A stretch of 64,000 nucleotides of DNA from Actinomycetes bacterium (GTDB lineage: Bacteria; Actinomycetota; Actinomycetes; Mycobacteriales; Mycobacteriaceae): the NCBI GenBank assembly GCA_023404955.1, contig JAEXZY010000126.1, positions 94,982-158,981 of the forward strand. The letters are read 5' to 3'. The position numbers and the translations under genes were made by a program. Below are positions 24,558-34,103 of this stretch, piece after piece (position 1 is the stretch's first letter; each line of letters begins with the position of its first letter). The notes beneath the pieces were generated by a model. That model worked only from the letters and a program-made list of their open reading frames with translations. It did not search any database and was not told the DNA's origin.

Positions 24558-25036
24558 TCAGCACGGTTCAGTTCGAGGAACCAGATAAGCGATCGCGGTA
24601 TGAAGGCGCTCGGGGTTATCTCCGAAAGCACCGAGCCCCGCGTTGCACGACGCACATAAAAGACCACGAACAGCGCCGGTTCTATCGTCGTGATCGACCG
24701 CAAGAGCGACCTTTTCCAGCGGCCTGCCGTCTAAGCGGGGACGACCACCGACGCGATTGAGATCGATGGCTTCCTCGTCTCGCCCACAGATGGCGCATCG
24801 ATAGCCCTGCGATGCTCGGAGTGAGTCGTACTCAGCTGGCGTGATTCGATATTTGGCCCACAAATCCGCCCGCCGGATCTCGGTGGGATCCTGTCGGGCT
24901 CTGCGGGCTCTTTTTTAGCAAGCAAGGCATATGGGATTGGGCGCCCTTCGACGAACCATCTGTTTGCGCGGCTTCAATTTGCCGCAACCATCAACGAGGG
25001 AGCACCGAATCAGCTGTGATTCAGCCGTAGCCGACC
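24558..25036 (-). pseudogene. Endonuclease VII-like gene, main part (split by the Tn7-like transposon)
   Basis: The minus-strand frame from 24917 encodes RARRARQDPTEIRRADLW then YRITPAEYDSL, GYRCAICGR, LAVDHDDRTGAVRGLLCASCN and LGAFGDNPERL. This is a recombination endonuclease VII-type HNH fold with CxxC/HxD/CxxC zinc and catalytic motifs. Upstream, in the same frame, lies a Cys-bearing leader (CSLVDGCGKLKPRKQ, ICLAC) typical of the N-terminus of this family. An in-frame TAA (24915-24917) separates the two. The frame is then cut at 25036 by the transposon and resumes at 37044-37097. A short protein starting at the TTG of LWAKYRIT could still be made. Confidence 0.7.
25032..25036. repeat. Target-site duplication CGACC, left copy
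   Basis: CGACC immediately precedes the TGT end of the transposon and is repeated directly after its ACA end at 37044-37048. Five bases is the duplication length of Tn7 and Tn5053 relatives. Confidence 0.88.
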
Positions 25037-25052
25037 TGTCCGGTCGCAATTT

Positions 25053-25130
25053 AGTTGGCGGTACGCAACTGCGGACCGCCATGATTGCTGAGAAGAAAAG
25101 AGCTGATTCGGTCCCAAGCTAGTTGGCGGT
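25053..25130. repeat. Left-end TnsB-type binding repeats
   Basis: AGTTGGCGGT occurs at 25053-25062 and 25121-25130. The same 10-mer appears inverted at the right end (36959-36968). Confidence 0.75.
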
Positions 25131-25149
25131 TCAGCTGGTGGTATCGCCG

Positions 25150-27753
25150 TCAGAAGCCGTATAGGTGGTGACGAGCGTTGAATGCTGCGGGCCCACCCTC
25201 CAGGAGATTCTCGGCGAGCGCCCGGATAGTGCTGTCGTCAAGGGAGCCAATTCCGCCCTCGGCTGGTCTGCCGTGTACTCCGTCGCTCTCAAGCGCGACG
25301 ATCAGTTCAGCGTCGCCAAGCACAGGTACGTTGGCGTTGTGCGTACTGGCGATTACCTGACGCTTCCCTTTCAACGTTCGAAGATTTCGCACGATGCCCT
25401 TGTAGATGAAGTTGTTGTCAAGATCGTCCTCGGGCTGGTCGATGATAAGTGGAGCGTCGGATGCACCCAAAAGCAACAACAGTAGGGCCGTTGCGCGCTG
25501 GCCCTTCGACAACTGGTCCATAGTGCGGAGCCCTGAATGGCCGTCGATCTGAAGTAGCACCTCCACGGCCAAATCAACGGACAATTCCTCAAGTTCACGT
25601 GCAAGCGCCTCGCCCGCCGACATGAGACCAGCGGCCTGCGCACCCCGGATATCAAAGTCGGCCAGCGCATCACCACCGCTACGGATTGCGGCTGCAAGCG
25701 CTCTCGGCGAGAAGTCCAAAGCGTTAACGGCGGAGGTGATCTGAGTCCGCTGCCCAGTGACATGGCCTCTAATGACTTCCAAGATCCGACGTCGATCGGT
25801 AGTTGGGACTGGGCGTACGACTACTACACCGGCTGTCGCTTCGTTCGCCGCGCGCACAGCCGTGTGGAGCTGCTCGGTGCGACGGATTTCGTGTTGCCGC
25901 AACTCGCCGAGGAGCCCGTCGCGCTGCGCGAGCAGATTCTGTATCTGTTGCACCTGCGCCGCCAGCCGTGGCTTGGCTGCCTGCAACTGCGTCAACTCCG
26001 CTTTGGTGGCCACGTACCTGCCAGGCTCCAACCCCAATTCATTGAGCTCTCTGAGCACTTTCCCGTACCCCGCCAGCTCGTCCGCCGTGGCCGTCTCCCA
26101 TTCCTGTTGAGCTGACTTGATTTCCGCCTCGGCTGAGGTGAAGGCTCGGCTGGCTTGAGCGCCGAGCTCCGTTAGCTTGGCGTTCAGTGTCGAGACCGCC
26201 GTCGCGACCCGCTGGAGACGCGGCGCCTGCGATGCGCCTTCAATGCCGTCGATGGGAGCGGCGAGGTCGAGCACCTGCTGCGCCTGCATGAAATTGGTGT
26301 GACTTCGCCGCGCTCCTGCGACGCGATCTTTGCCTTCCTTGAAGATGGCTAGATCCTGAGTCAACCGCTGCTGGCCCGCGAGCTTGGCTGGCACATCTGT
26401 CGTTTCGTAGTGACGGACCTGCTCTTCCAGACGCCCTGCGCGAGCCAGTTCATTCTCGAGCTCAACCTTGCCATCCTCGGCCCGCTTCAGATCTTCGCGG
26501 TTCTGTCGGAGTTTCTGCAGGGTCCGCGCGAGTTCGGCGTCCTCACCTCCGGATCCTTCGAAGCGCCGCACGAGTTCAGCGACGCTGGGTGGGTCGCCTG
26601 CAAGTTCTGCAAGTTCGTGCTGCCCAAAGATCTCAACTGACCCAATGGCATCCACGGGCGATAGCTTGGTCTGTAGCCCATCAGCGTCGAGTACGACAGG
26701 CGGGTGTGGCACTTCGCGTTCCACAGTGAATTGCTGGACGGTCGGTGTGACGGTTTCGACTTCTACACGGATAATGGTGCCGGCATGCAGCACGTTGTCG
26801 ACCATATTCTTGTGATCGGTCTTCATCTGACGGGAAATGGCATCGATATCCAGCGCGTAGCGAATGCTCTCAATGACTGTCGACTTCCCTGCGCCGCGGC
26901 CACCGATTATCGCCGTCAGGTCGTTTGAGATAGGGAGTGTGACGCCATCGAGGTAGCCACCGACCCACGACACCTGCTTTATCGCGGGCCGAGCGGCGAC
27001 GGCTGGGTCAGTCAGGGACACGCGGGTCTCGGGCGTCCGGACGGCGAGCTTGAGGCTCTTGAGCGACGGGGTGCTGACCTTGAACCAGCAACTCGAACCG
27101 ACATCACGAAGCTGGCGCGGCCCCATCACATCGTCAGCATGGACGGTTGTCAGCGGGTGGGTCCGTCGAAAGATGCCGGTTCTCGCGCGCACCGCCTGTT
27201 GATCCTGCGCATCCGGCGCAGACGGCGTAATGCCGATCGCGTGTAGATCCGGATTCTTGATCATCGCCGCTAGTGGCTGCCCAGAACGTGTCGTCAGCAT
27301 TCCTGCCGGCGCAACATTCACGTGGGCAGGAATGGGAAGTGCTCCGTCTGCTGTCATTCGTTCCATGATGTCCGCGTATGACTCGCCAACCGTGCCGTTG
27401 TCGCATCCCGGTGAGCCACCGCATCGACCGATAGAGGCATTGACCGTCGAGAAGTCGGTGCCCGTTTCGAAAATCACGAGGATATGGATGCCCTCGGACG
27501 AATTCGCCTCGAAGCCCGGTAGCGCAACAATCCCTCGACCCGTGGCGGCGTCGATCAAGCTGCGCGACGAATCAACACACCAGTGATCGGTGACTGCAAT
27601 GAGACTGATGCCCTGCGCCTCGCACTCGTCCAAGAGGGCACTGTTGTACGCTTCTTCGCTGCTGAAATTCTTCTTTGGTGCGTTACGGCCCTCATAGCCA
27701 TACGGATTCACTTGCAGAGCAGCGCGGATCCATCGCGCGCCATGGGTTGTCAC
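25150..27753 (-). CDS. TrlF-family protein: PHP domain plus SMC/ABC-type ATPase
   Basis: 867 residues from GTG 27753, preceded by AGGGAA; a TTG at 27816 overlaps the helicase stop and is an alternative. The N-terminal ~270 residues form a PHP-like phosphoesterase domain, with IAVTDHWCVDS, LPGFEANSSEGIHILVIF and HADDV, though the first HxH motif is replaced by QVNPYGYE. Then come Walker A GGRGAGKSTV, a ~250-residue coiled-coil region, signature LSKGQRATALLLLLL, Walker B PLIIDQPEDDLDN and the switch STHN. This is the TrlF layout. Such proteins appear in defence and mobile loci. It sits 59 bases after the restriction helicase and is probably its partner; nuclease activity is inferred. Confidence 0.85.
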   Translation of the reverse strand: MTTHGARWIRAALQVNPYGYEGRNAPKKNFSSEEAYNSALLDECEAQGISLIAVTDHWCVDSSRSLIDAATGRGIVALPGFEANSSEGIHILVIFETGTDFSTVNASIGRCGGSPGCDNGTVGESYADIMERMTADGALPIPAHVNVAPAGMLTTRSGQPLAAMIKNPDLHAIGITPSAPDAQDQQAVRARTGIFRRTHPLTTVHADDVMGPRQLRDVGSSCWFKVSTPSLKSLKLAVRTPETRVSLTDPAVAARPAIKQVSWVGGYLDGVTLPISNDLTAIIGGRGAGKSTVIESIRYALDIDAISRQMKTDHKNMVDNVLHAGTIIRVEVETVTPTVQQFTVEREVPHPPVVLDADGLQTKLSPVDAIGSVEIFGQHELAELAGDPPSVAELVRRFEGSGGEDAELARTLQKLRQNREDLKRAEDGKVELENELARAGRLEEQVRHYETTDVPAKLAGQQRLTQDLAIFKEGKDRVAGARRSHTNFMQAQQVLDLAAPIDGIEGASQAPRLQRVATAVSTLNAKLTELGAQASRAFTSAEAEIKSAQQEWETATADELAGYGKVLRELNELGLEPGRYVATKAELTQLQAAKPRLAAQVQQIQNLLAQRDGLLGELRQHEIRRTEQLHTAVRAANEATAGVVVVRPVPTTDRRRILEVIRGHVTGQRTQITSAVNALDFSPRALAAAIRSGGDALADFDIRGAQAAGLMSAGEALARELEELSVDLAVEVLLQIDGHSGLRTMDQLSKGQRATALLLLLLGASDAPLIIDQPEDDLDNNFIYKGIVRNLRTLKGKRQVIASTHNANVPVLGDAELIVALESDGVHGRPAEGGIGSLDDSTIRALAENLLEGGPAAFNARHHLYGF

Positions 27754-27812
27754 TTGGGTTCCCTCATCACTTGCACCGCTTAATTGCTCACGTCTTCCGC
27801 TGCGAACGAGCC

Positions 27813-30146
27813 TCAATTGAGTGACGCTGCATCATCGACGAGTTGTTTGATGAGAGAGTCCATCACGTCAAAGTGCACGGCATTTAGCGATCCATCGTTG
27901 GCGAGACCCCAATACGTGTATCCCTCACTGTCTCTTCGCGTCAGCTCATCGTCGTACTTGCCCTCAGATACAAATTGAATGTCCAAGCGTTTGCCTTCGC
28001 CAGAAGGCTTTATCGTGAGCAGTTTCCGACGTGCTGCGGCGTCGACCAATTGCGGACCCTTGGTGTCGACACAGAGGACACGTTCTTCAGTCCAGACGAG
28101 GAAATCCGGGTAGAAGTTCGAAGTAGGTCCCACCGTGACCAACGGAATGCCGTAACCACTACGAGGGGGATTTCTAGCCCAGATCAACCCAACTCTATCG
28201 ACTTCGTCTGCAAAGGCCCGCTCGATGCTGTTAAGTCCTGAATATCCTTCGTGCACAGCGTTCTTGTAGGCGAGGACTTCATCTGGGCGCGCCAAGACAG
28301 GCCCAACCTTGTACGGGTTCGATTTGCGTGTCACCAAGCGAACGCCCTTGACGTAGGCGGCCACGACATCGTCAGCGAGATCGGTAACGTGTCGGTATGC
28401 TGGGCTGCCGATGCCTACAACAGCGTCCAATTTCGGCTCTGCCAAATTTACGACCCCAAGCGCTTCCTTGAACTGCCGCTGAATTTCTCGATGGAAAACC
28501 CAGCGAGCCGATGCCTCTGCCGAGTGCTCGTACACCTCCCATTCCGTCTCAGTTCCGTCTTGCCCTACCTTTTGTCGAAGCACTCGTCTGCTCCCAGCGC
28601 CCTTGGTATTTCTGTCGTCGCCTCGGTAGTCGGTGAACCCCGCAAGCAGGTCGATGATCTTGTTCTGAGCTTGCGAAGGATTCAGCGCAGTTTCGGGAAC
28701 TACGTACTCTCCCTTCGGGATATATTCCTTTGGCTTGGGTTTTCCCGGTGGAGACACGACGATCTTCACTCCACCCGGGTCGGTGCCGAGCTGAGCTTTC
28801 ACTTCCTCCACAACGCTGTTAAACACGGCGTTCTTATCGACCCGGACGTAGAAGTGCGCCGCATTCAATCGGTCTGACGGATAGTGCTGAGTGCCCGGCT
28901 GACGAAGGACGCGCCCGATCACCTGTGTGATCTGGGCGGACGAGCCCATGCTCTTATCGATGTAGGCGAAATACACCGACGGGTCGTCCCAACCTTCTTG
29001 GAGGCTCAGGTTGAAGATGATGTGCTTGTAAGCGCCAGCAACGAACTCGTCGTAGTCTTTGTCTCCGCCCTTGAAAAGGGTGAATTCCTCGGGGAGCGGA
29101 TAGTCCTTGTTCGTCTTTAGGTCGGCATAGACCGCCACCTCGGATGGATCGACGCCCATCTGCTCGACTAGATATTTCCAGATCAGGATGGGCGGAGCTT
29201 GCCGTTGGTCGAACGGCTGCTTCGGGTCGTCCATTTGATTTGGGGTATCAGCGACCACATTGGTGTTGCAGACGTAGATGCTCTTGGGTTCGAAGTCGAG
29301 CCCAAGAGTCTTCGCCTCAGACGTCGTCTCTGCCATATCTGCCAACAGTTGGGCGATGGCTTCCTCCATCGGGGTGTTGTAACCCTCAAGAAGAACAATG
29401 TCCTTTACGAGACCTGCGCTGACGACGTCGGTGGACTTGACCTTAGTGACGAGGTAGTCGTCGTCGTCCCCTGCGTAGCCCGCGGTGCGCAGATGCTGAA
29501 TCTCGTCTCCGATTCGAGCGGGGAGACGCATCGTTGCCGAAGCCAACAAAAACACTTCTGGTTCCAGCTCCAGCAGCAGCTCGGTCTGTTGGTTGCTGAG
29601 GTTTTGCGCCTCGTCGTAAACCACGACGAGTGGACGGCGATTGCCATCCGCATCCGTCCGAATGCGAAGTTGATCCCACACGGAGGCTTCCATGTTGTCC
29701 ACGTCTGACTTGTGGATTAGAAGCGTGCCGTCTTCTTTGTCCTTCTGATTGAATGTCCCGACGGTCGCGAAGTAGACCAAAGGCTGCTCCGCGTCCGTCA
29801 CAACTTCCGGCCTGTAGTTAGCCAGAGCGTCTACTGACATGCCGTCAAGCAAGTGGTGGTACTTACCACGTTCCGAGAGGTTGTCGAAGGTCTGCTGCAC
29901 AACCACCTTGCCCTTGGAAAGCCACATGACGATTGGCTTGATCGGCATGCTCGCCACGATCTGAGCTACGGCTTCGGCGAGGATTGCCGTCTTGCCCGCT
30001 CCGGTAATCGCCGAAAGGGATTGGAAGTACGGTGGTACATGCAGTTTGCGGTCAACTGTGACTTTGGCGGGGTTGTCCAAGTACTCCGCTACACGTGACG
30101 AAACCGTCGCCGCGGCTGTCTCTTGGAACTGGTGGAGCTCCAGCAT
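27813..30146 (-). CDS. Type III-like restriction helicase-nuclease
   Basis: 777 residues. The helicase domain has Walker A ITGAGKTAIL, box II VVYDEAQNL (DEAQ), motif III LASATMRLP, and motifs V/VI LSLQEGWDDPSV and QVIGRVLRQPG. The C-terminal region carries a PD-(D/E)xK nuclease: NFYPDFLVW then RVLCVDTKG. This is the Res-subunit architecture that translocates on and cleaves unmodified DNA. The ATG overlaps the methylase stop (TAATG), so production is coupled to the methylase. Confidence 0.92.
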   Translation of the reverse strand: MLELHQFQETAAATVSSRVAEYLDNPAKVTVDRKLHVPPYFQSLSAITGAGKTAILAEAVAQIVASMPIKPIVMWLSKGKVVVQQTFDNLSERGKYHHLLDGMSVDALANYRPEVVTDAEQPLVYFATVGTFNQKDKEDGTLLIHKSDVDNMEASVWDQLRIRTDADGNRRPLVVVYDEAQNLSNQQTELLLELEPEVFLLASATMRLPARIGDEIQHLRTAGYAGDDDDYLVTKVKSTDVVSAGLVKDIVLLEGYNTPMEEAIAQLLADMAETTSEAKTLGLDFEPKSIYVCNTNVVADTPNQMDDPKQPFDQRQAPPILIWKYLVEQMGVDPSEVAVYADLKTNKDYPLPEEFTLFKGGDKDYDEFVAGAYKHIIFNLSLQEGWDDPSVYFAYIDKSMGSSAQITQVIGRVLRQPGTQHYPSDRLNAAHFYVRVDKNAVFNSVVEEVKAQLGTDPGGVKIVVSPPGKPKPKEYIPKGEYVVPETALNPSQAQNKIIDLLAGFTDYRGDDRNTKGAGSRRVLRQKVGQDGTETEWEVYEHSAEASARWVFHREIQRQFKEALGVVNLAEPKLDAVVGIGSPAYRHVTDLADDVVAAYVKGVRLVTRKSNPYKVGPVLARPDEVLAYKNAVHEGYSGLNSIERAFADEVDRVGLIWARNPPRSGYGIPLVTVGPTSNFYPDFLVWTEERVLCVDTKGPQLVDAAARRKLLTIKPSGEGKRLDIQFVSEGKYDDELTRRDSEGYTYWGLANDGSLNAVHFDVMDSLIKQLVDDAASLN

Positions 30147-32107
30147 TACTGCTCCTCATCCGTGTACGACTCAGTGCGAACGTCGAGCCCGAAGTCAGCC
30201 AGGATTCGATCGGGAATCTGGTACCAATGAACCCCCGAGGTTGTGAAGAGGTTGAACCGAGAATAGATGTGGTAAATGGGCTTCAATTCTGCTTTCTGAC
30301 CCTCGGCGACGCAGGCCTCGTACACATCCTCAGTGAGGTCGGTATTTTGCCCGACGCCACCCCATACAAGGTAGAAGCCCTCATCGTCAGCGTTGTGGGC
30401 AACCAAGTATGCATACGTGCTGTCGTGGACGCGGATCAGGTTCGAACCTCGACGGCGGGACGCATCGAAGTACGATGCGATCACCGTATCCACCATCTCT
30501 TCTCGCTCCATTGCCAATAGGGCAGTCGCATCGACTTGCTTTGTCAGAGTCCGAAACTCGTATCCGCCTTCGAGAGGTACACCTTTGCCATTAGCCCAGT
30601 GGCCGCCAATGACGCGCTGAAGCCGATTGGCAGTTAGGGTTTTTGCGTAGGAGTCGCCCTTCTCGGGGCGACCTTGCTCAACCAGAATGAAACGTCGGTT
30701 GGTGCCCGTCTCAGCGTTTAGCTGCAGCACGGCGTGACCCGTCGTACCCGAGCCCGCAAACGGATCGACCACAAGTCCACTAGGTGGGCACCACAAGGTG
30801 ATGATCTTGCGTATGAGTTGAAGTGGTTTGACCGTATCGAAGCCGTGCCCACGCCCCACGACCGCATTGAGTTCTTTCACGCCGATCTCACTCGTTCCCG
30901 ATTCCGGATGCGGCCACGAGACTGTCCCAACCGCAGGTGCGCTGAAGTCCGCGTCCGAAGCCCAAAAGGTTGTAGGCACAACACCTCCAGCAACCTCTGC
31001 GAGATACGTCTTGTACCTCAGTTCCCCATGTCCCGGTTGCCGCCGCTGATCGCTGCGCCAGAAGTACCGGGGCCACTCGCCTCGGTCGCGACGTTTCGTC
31101 ACCACCCGCTGAGCCTTGGCGACTACGGGGTCGCCGGCGTAGTCCTCGGTCAGCGGATTCCTAGCACCCTTGAGCACTAATGCTGGGCGCAGCCCATCGC
31201 CAAGATCGCGATCCTCGTACTTCACGCCCCACTCTTCGACAGCGGCGCGCATCTTTGCTCGCTCGTTTCGCCAGCAGCGACCACGCTGCGGGTAATGCAG
31301 CTTGCCCGTGAACGGATTCTGGATACCGTAGACCTGGCCCGGGTGAGTAGCCGCGCCCATCAGCGTCGAATCTGAAGGTGCCCAAGCACCTTTCGGATCA
31401 GCGTCAGGGTTTACATACCCTGATGCCGTCTTTTCTGAGTGTGGGAGTTTTCCCGTTCGTACGCGGTCTTCATCGCGCGCGTACACCAACACGTACTCCG
31501 TCGCTGTAGACACACCTTGGTCTTGGTTCTTCGGTGACGTGATCTTCTGCCAATTGATAATGGCAAGCCGGTTCTGCTCGCCGAACAGTTCATCGAGCAT
31601 CTGCCCGAGGTGGAATAATTCCCGATAGTCGATGCATATCGCCAGCACGCCGCTCGGCTTCAGCATCTGCTTCATGAGCAACAGCCGTGGATACATGAAC
31701 TTCATCCACTTTGTGTGGCGTGCGCGGTCGTCCTCGCGCACCACGTCACCGATCCCCGGATCGTTCGGGTCGTCGTCCCATTTGTCGTTGTAACGCCAGT
31801 CCCCACCCGTGTTGTACGGCGGGTCTGTCAAGATGAGATCGACGTTGCCGCGCTCTTTGTACAGTGTCGCGAGGGCCTGAAGGTTGTCGCCTTCAATCAA
31901 GACGTTCTTCGCTCTCTCCTCATCTGGTCCGGCTCCGTACTTTGCGATCGTGCGCTGAACGCGCGGCCTGACTCGACGCGTGATTCGGCGGGCGGTCGCC
32001 TTACCCGGGAAGGTCAGCTTGACGCCCGGTTCCGCCTCACCTTGGAGACGACAAATTACCTCGATGAGCTCGTCCTTGCTTAGGAGCTCAAGATCTTCAA
32101 GTTCCAC
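30146..32107 (-). CDS. Type III-like DNA adenine/cytosine N-methyltransferase (Mod)
   Basis: 653 residues, GTG after GAGAGGTG. The catalytic motif is LILTDPPYNTGG and the SAM-binding motif is LVVDPFAGSGTTGHAV, in the order DPPY then FxGxG, i.e. the beta class. The long middle region (~200-400) should hold the target-recognition domain, and the family (COG2189-like) supplies specificity to type III systems. It protects host DNA and, with the helicase-nuclease, restricts foreign DNA. First gene of the three-gene cargo. Confidence 0.92.
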   Translation of the reverse strand: MELEDLELLSKDELIEVICRLQGEAEPGVKLTFPGKATARRITRRVRPRVQRTIAKYGAGPDEERAKNVLIEGDNLQALATLYKERGNVDLILTDPPYNTGGDWRYNDKWDDDPNDPGIGDVVREDDRARHTKWMKFMYPRLLLMKQMLKPSGVLAICIDYRELFHLGQMLDELFGEQNRLAIINWQKITSPKNQDQGVSTATEYVLVYARDEDRVRTGKLPHSEKTASGYVNPDADPKGAWAPSDSTLMGAATHPGQVYGIQNPFTGKLHYPQRGRCWRNERAKMRAAVEEWGVKYEDRDLGDGLRPALVLKGARNPLTEDYAGDPVVAKAQRVVTKRRDRGEWPRYFWRSDQRRQPGHGELRYKTYLAEVAGGVVPTTFWASDADFSAPAVGTVSWPHPESGTSEIGVKELNAVVGRGHGFDTVKPLQLIRKIITLWCPPSGLVVDPFAGSGTTGHAVLQLNAETGTNRRFILVEQGRPEKGDSYAKTLTANRLQRVIGGHWANGKGVPLEGGYEFRTLTKQVDATALLAMEREEMVDTVIASYFDASRRRGSNLIRVHDSTYAYLVAHNADDEGFYLVWGGVGQNTDLTEDVYEACVAEGQKAELKPIYHIYSRFNLFTTSGVHWYQIPDRILADFGLDVRTESYTDEEQ

Positions 32108-32221
32108 GGTTCACCTCTCGTGAGTCGTCATGAGCGCCCAGAACGCCGAGTGCTTGGGTCGTTACGAGTAGTTGACCACTGAGCACCGACAGGTCTCCGA
32201 CCATGGCCATGGGGCGGCCCG

Positions 32222-33067
32222 TCACAACTGGTTGTCCTGCGACTTGTCAAGGAACCGCAGGATGTTGTAGTAGGTATCGCGCATCGGTACGCCGAAGATA
32301 CGGGCATCTTGCCGGCGCGTGGTCAGGTGCGTGATCGCTGTCCACACTCGGTTGGTGGCTCGCCACGGGTCTGCATCGTCACGGACGGGGATGACCTTCT
32401 CTACTTCTGTCGCGACCGGCGAACTGCGCTGAGCTGAAGAGGTGCCTGGGTCAGTTGCTTTGTCGAGGAAACTGGGGGAGCACAACAGTCGAGCAATCTT
32501 CACTTGCTCTGGATACGTCAACGCGTCGACAGCATCGATACCCAATTCATTTCTGCGACGGTTGATCTCGCTCGACCCGATGATGGCGGGGCTGGCACAC
32601 TCTCGACCGATCAGCATAGACAGGGAATCGTGCAGGACACTCCGAGCAGCGAGGTGCCGCCGAAACTGCCGTTCCGCGGCGAGAGCAGCGGAATAGCAAT
32701 GCAAGTCAATCTGCGACGAGCCCAACCATCGCCTGTGCCGTATACACACCAGCCCTACGCCAATGAGCCTCCCTCGGGCAGACTCGCCTCTGGTGCACCG
32801 CAGGCACAGCGTCCGTTCGGTCACCTCCTGGTCGAGAACGTATTCAGGGGTGGCGAATGCACCGTCCCGCAGTCTTCCGAGATCTCGCCATGCCTGTAGA
32901 CGATCGGGATCGCGCCGGTTCTTGGAACTGATCACGCCGCGCTCGCGCAAGGCACGGTCAACATCGGCTGGCGTGCAGAAGTTTCGGGCTGCGTGGCGTC
33001 GTGTGTACGAATCTACGTTCTCGCCGTGAAATAGGCGCGTGCGAACCGGGAGGGGAGCGACGGTCAT
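32222..33067 (-). CDS. tniQ: TniQ-family target-selection protein
   Basis: 281 residues. The N-terminal part has the TniQ form (LPVRTRLFHGENVDSYTRR, near the usual P-GES--SW-R). A zinc finger follows: LCLRCTRGESARGRLIG, then VGLVCIRHRRWL (CxxC...CxxH). TniQ/TnsD proteins bind the target and recruit TnsC. The ATG overlaps the tnsC stop and follows AAGGAGGG. At 281 residues it is shorter than TnsD and closer to TniQ of Tn5053-type elements. Confidence 0.85.
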   Translation of the reverse strand: MTVAPLPVRTRLFHGENVDSYTRRHAARNFCTPADVDRALRERGVISSKNRRDPDRLQAWRDLGRLRDGAFATPEYVLDQEVTERTLCLRCTRGESARGRLIGVGLVCIRHRRWLGSSQIDLHCYSAALAAERQFRRHLAARSVLHDSLSMLIGRECASPAIIGSSEINRRRNELGIDAVDALTYPEQVKIARLLCSPSFLDKATDPGTSSAQRSSPVATEVEKVIPVRDDADPWRATNRVWTAITHLTTRRQDARIFGVPMRDTYYNILRFLDKSQDNQL

Positions 33068-34101
33068 TCAGCCCTCCTTAACGGCATCGGAGCACGGGCA
33101 TCACCCTCTGCCGTCCGCGCCGCAGCCTCCTCGGCTGCGAAATCGGTTGAAGTCAGATCGAGAAGCTTCCTGTTGATGAGCTCGTCACCGTTCAGGATCG
33201 CCGCGATGGCCGCATCGTTGAGGAGTGCGCGGAGCGAACCGATCGAGCCTCCGGTCCGGTCGTATAGGTAGGTCACCTCCGTTTCGAGAAATCCCGCGGA
33301 GTGCCGACCAAGTGGTAGCAGGGCTTCGACGCCGAGGACGAGTTCGGTCCACTTGTCCCGCTGCGCTTTCGTCCCGTACTCGTATTTCCGCATCTGATGA
33401 ACGGCCATCCGGCCTTTGAGTTGGCGGCCCATGTGACCGGCGAATAAGTCGGCCTGAAGTAGGTCAATGCCGGCGTAGATAAACGTTGCGTCGAGTCTCT
33501 CGGAGAACACCTTCAATGCTGATGCGGCTTCGCTGCCAGCCTGATGATTGGTCTTGAGATTGTGCACCTCGTCGACGAGTACCAACGACACTGACAGGCT
33601 TCGCATCACACCTACGATCTGCTCGGTCAGATCCTGCGCGGTCAACTTATTCGGAACCAGCAGTCCGAGGAAGTTGGCGAATGCCAGCATCATCATCTTC
33701 GGTGTGGTCCCCGGGGGAACGACCGTGTAGACCACTGGTGCAAATCCGTCATCGTACCGGTTCAACTTGGTACGCATCACCCGTTCGTGCCGACGCCCAA
33801 TCAGCAGTGCGGCGGTTGACTTCCCGCGGCCAGCAGACCCGGAGATCGCAAGACCACGTCGCGCGGTGGCCGACTCTGCGGAGTTTCTCGCCATCAGTAC
33901 ACGTGTCTGGTGTGTCAAGGCCTCGGTGTCGGGCGTTTCCAACACGACATCTGCCCCTAACCAGGCAAATCGTTGCTGGTCGTATGTCTCCTTTTCGGCA
34001 GGGGAGAGGGCACTGATCTGCTTCATAGTGAGGTGTTCTGGCTCGACATTTCGGCGGTTAACGAACTCCCGCCATGCGGCCAGAGAATCAGGTACGGCCA
34101 C
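33064..34101 (-). CDS. tnsC: TnsC/TniB-family transposition ATPase
   Basis: 345 residues, GTG start two bases after the tnsB stop. AAA+ fold with Walker A AISGSAGRGKSTAALL, Walker B SLVLVDEVHNLK and a sensor region (FIYAGIDL). A C-terminal helical lid contains GGSIGSLRALLNDAA. TnsC bridges the transposase and the target selector and commits the element to insertion. Confidence 0.9.
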   Translation of the reverse strand: MAVPDSLAAWREFVNRRNVEPEHLTMKQISALSPAEKETYDQQRFAWLGADVVLETPDTEALTHQTRVLMARNSAESATARRGLAISGSAGRGKSTAALLIGRRHERVMRTKLNRYDDGFAPVVYTVVPPGTTPKMMMLAFANFLGLLVPNKLTAQDLTEQIVGVMRSLSVSLVLVDEVHNLKTNHQAGSEAASALKVFSERLDATFIYAGIDLLQADLFAGHMGRQLKGRMAVHQMRKYEYGTKAQRDKWTELVLGVEALLPLGRHSAGFLETEVTYLYDRTGGSIGSLRALLNDAAIAAILNGDELINRKLLDLTSTDFAAEEAAARTAEGDARAPMPLRRAE

Positions 34102-34103
34102 GG

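Noticed and set aside
24549..24560. Transposon left end at the VirD4 break
   Set aside because: No TGT end, no end repeats and no matching duplication there; the CGACC/TGT junction at 25036/25037 fits all criteria.
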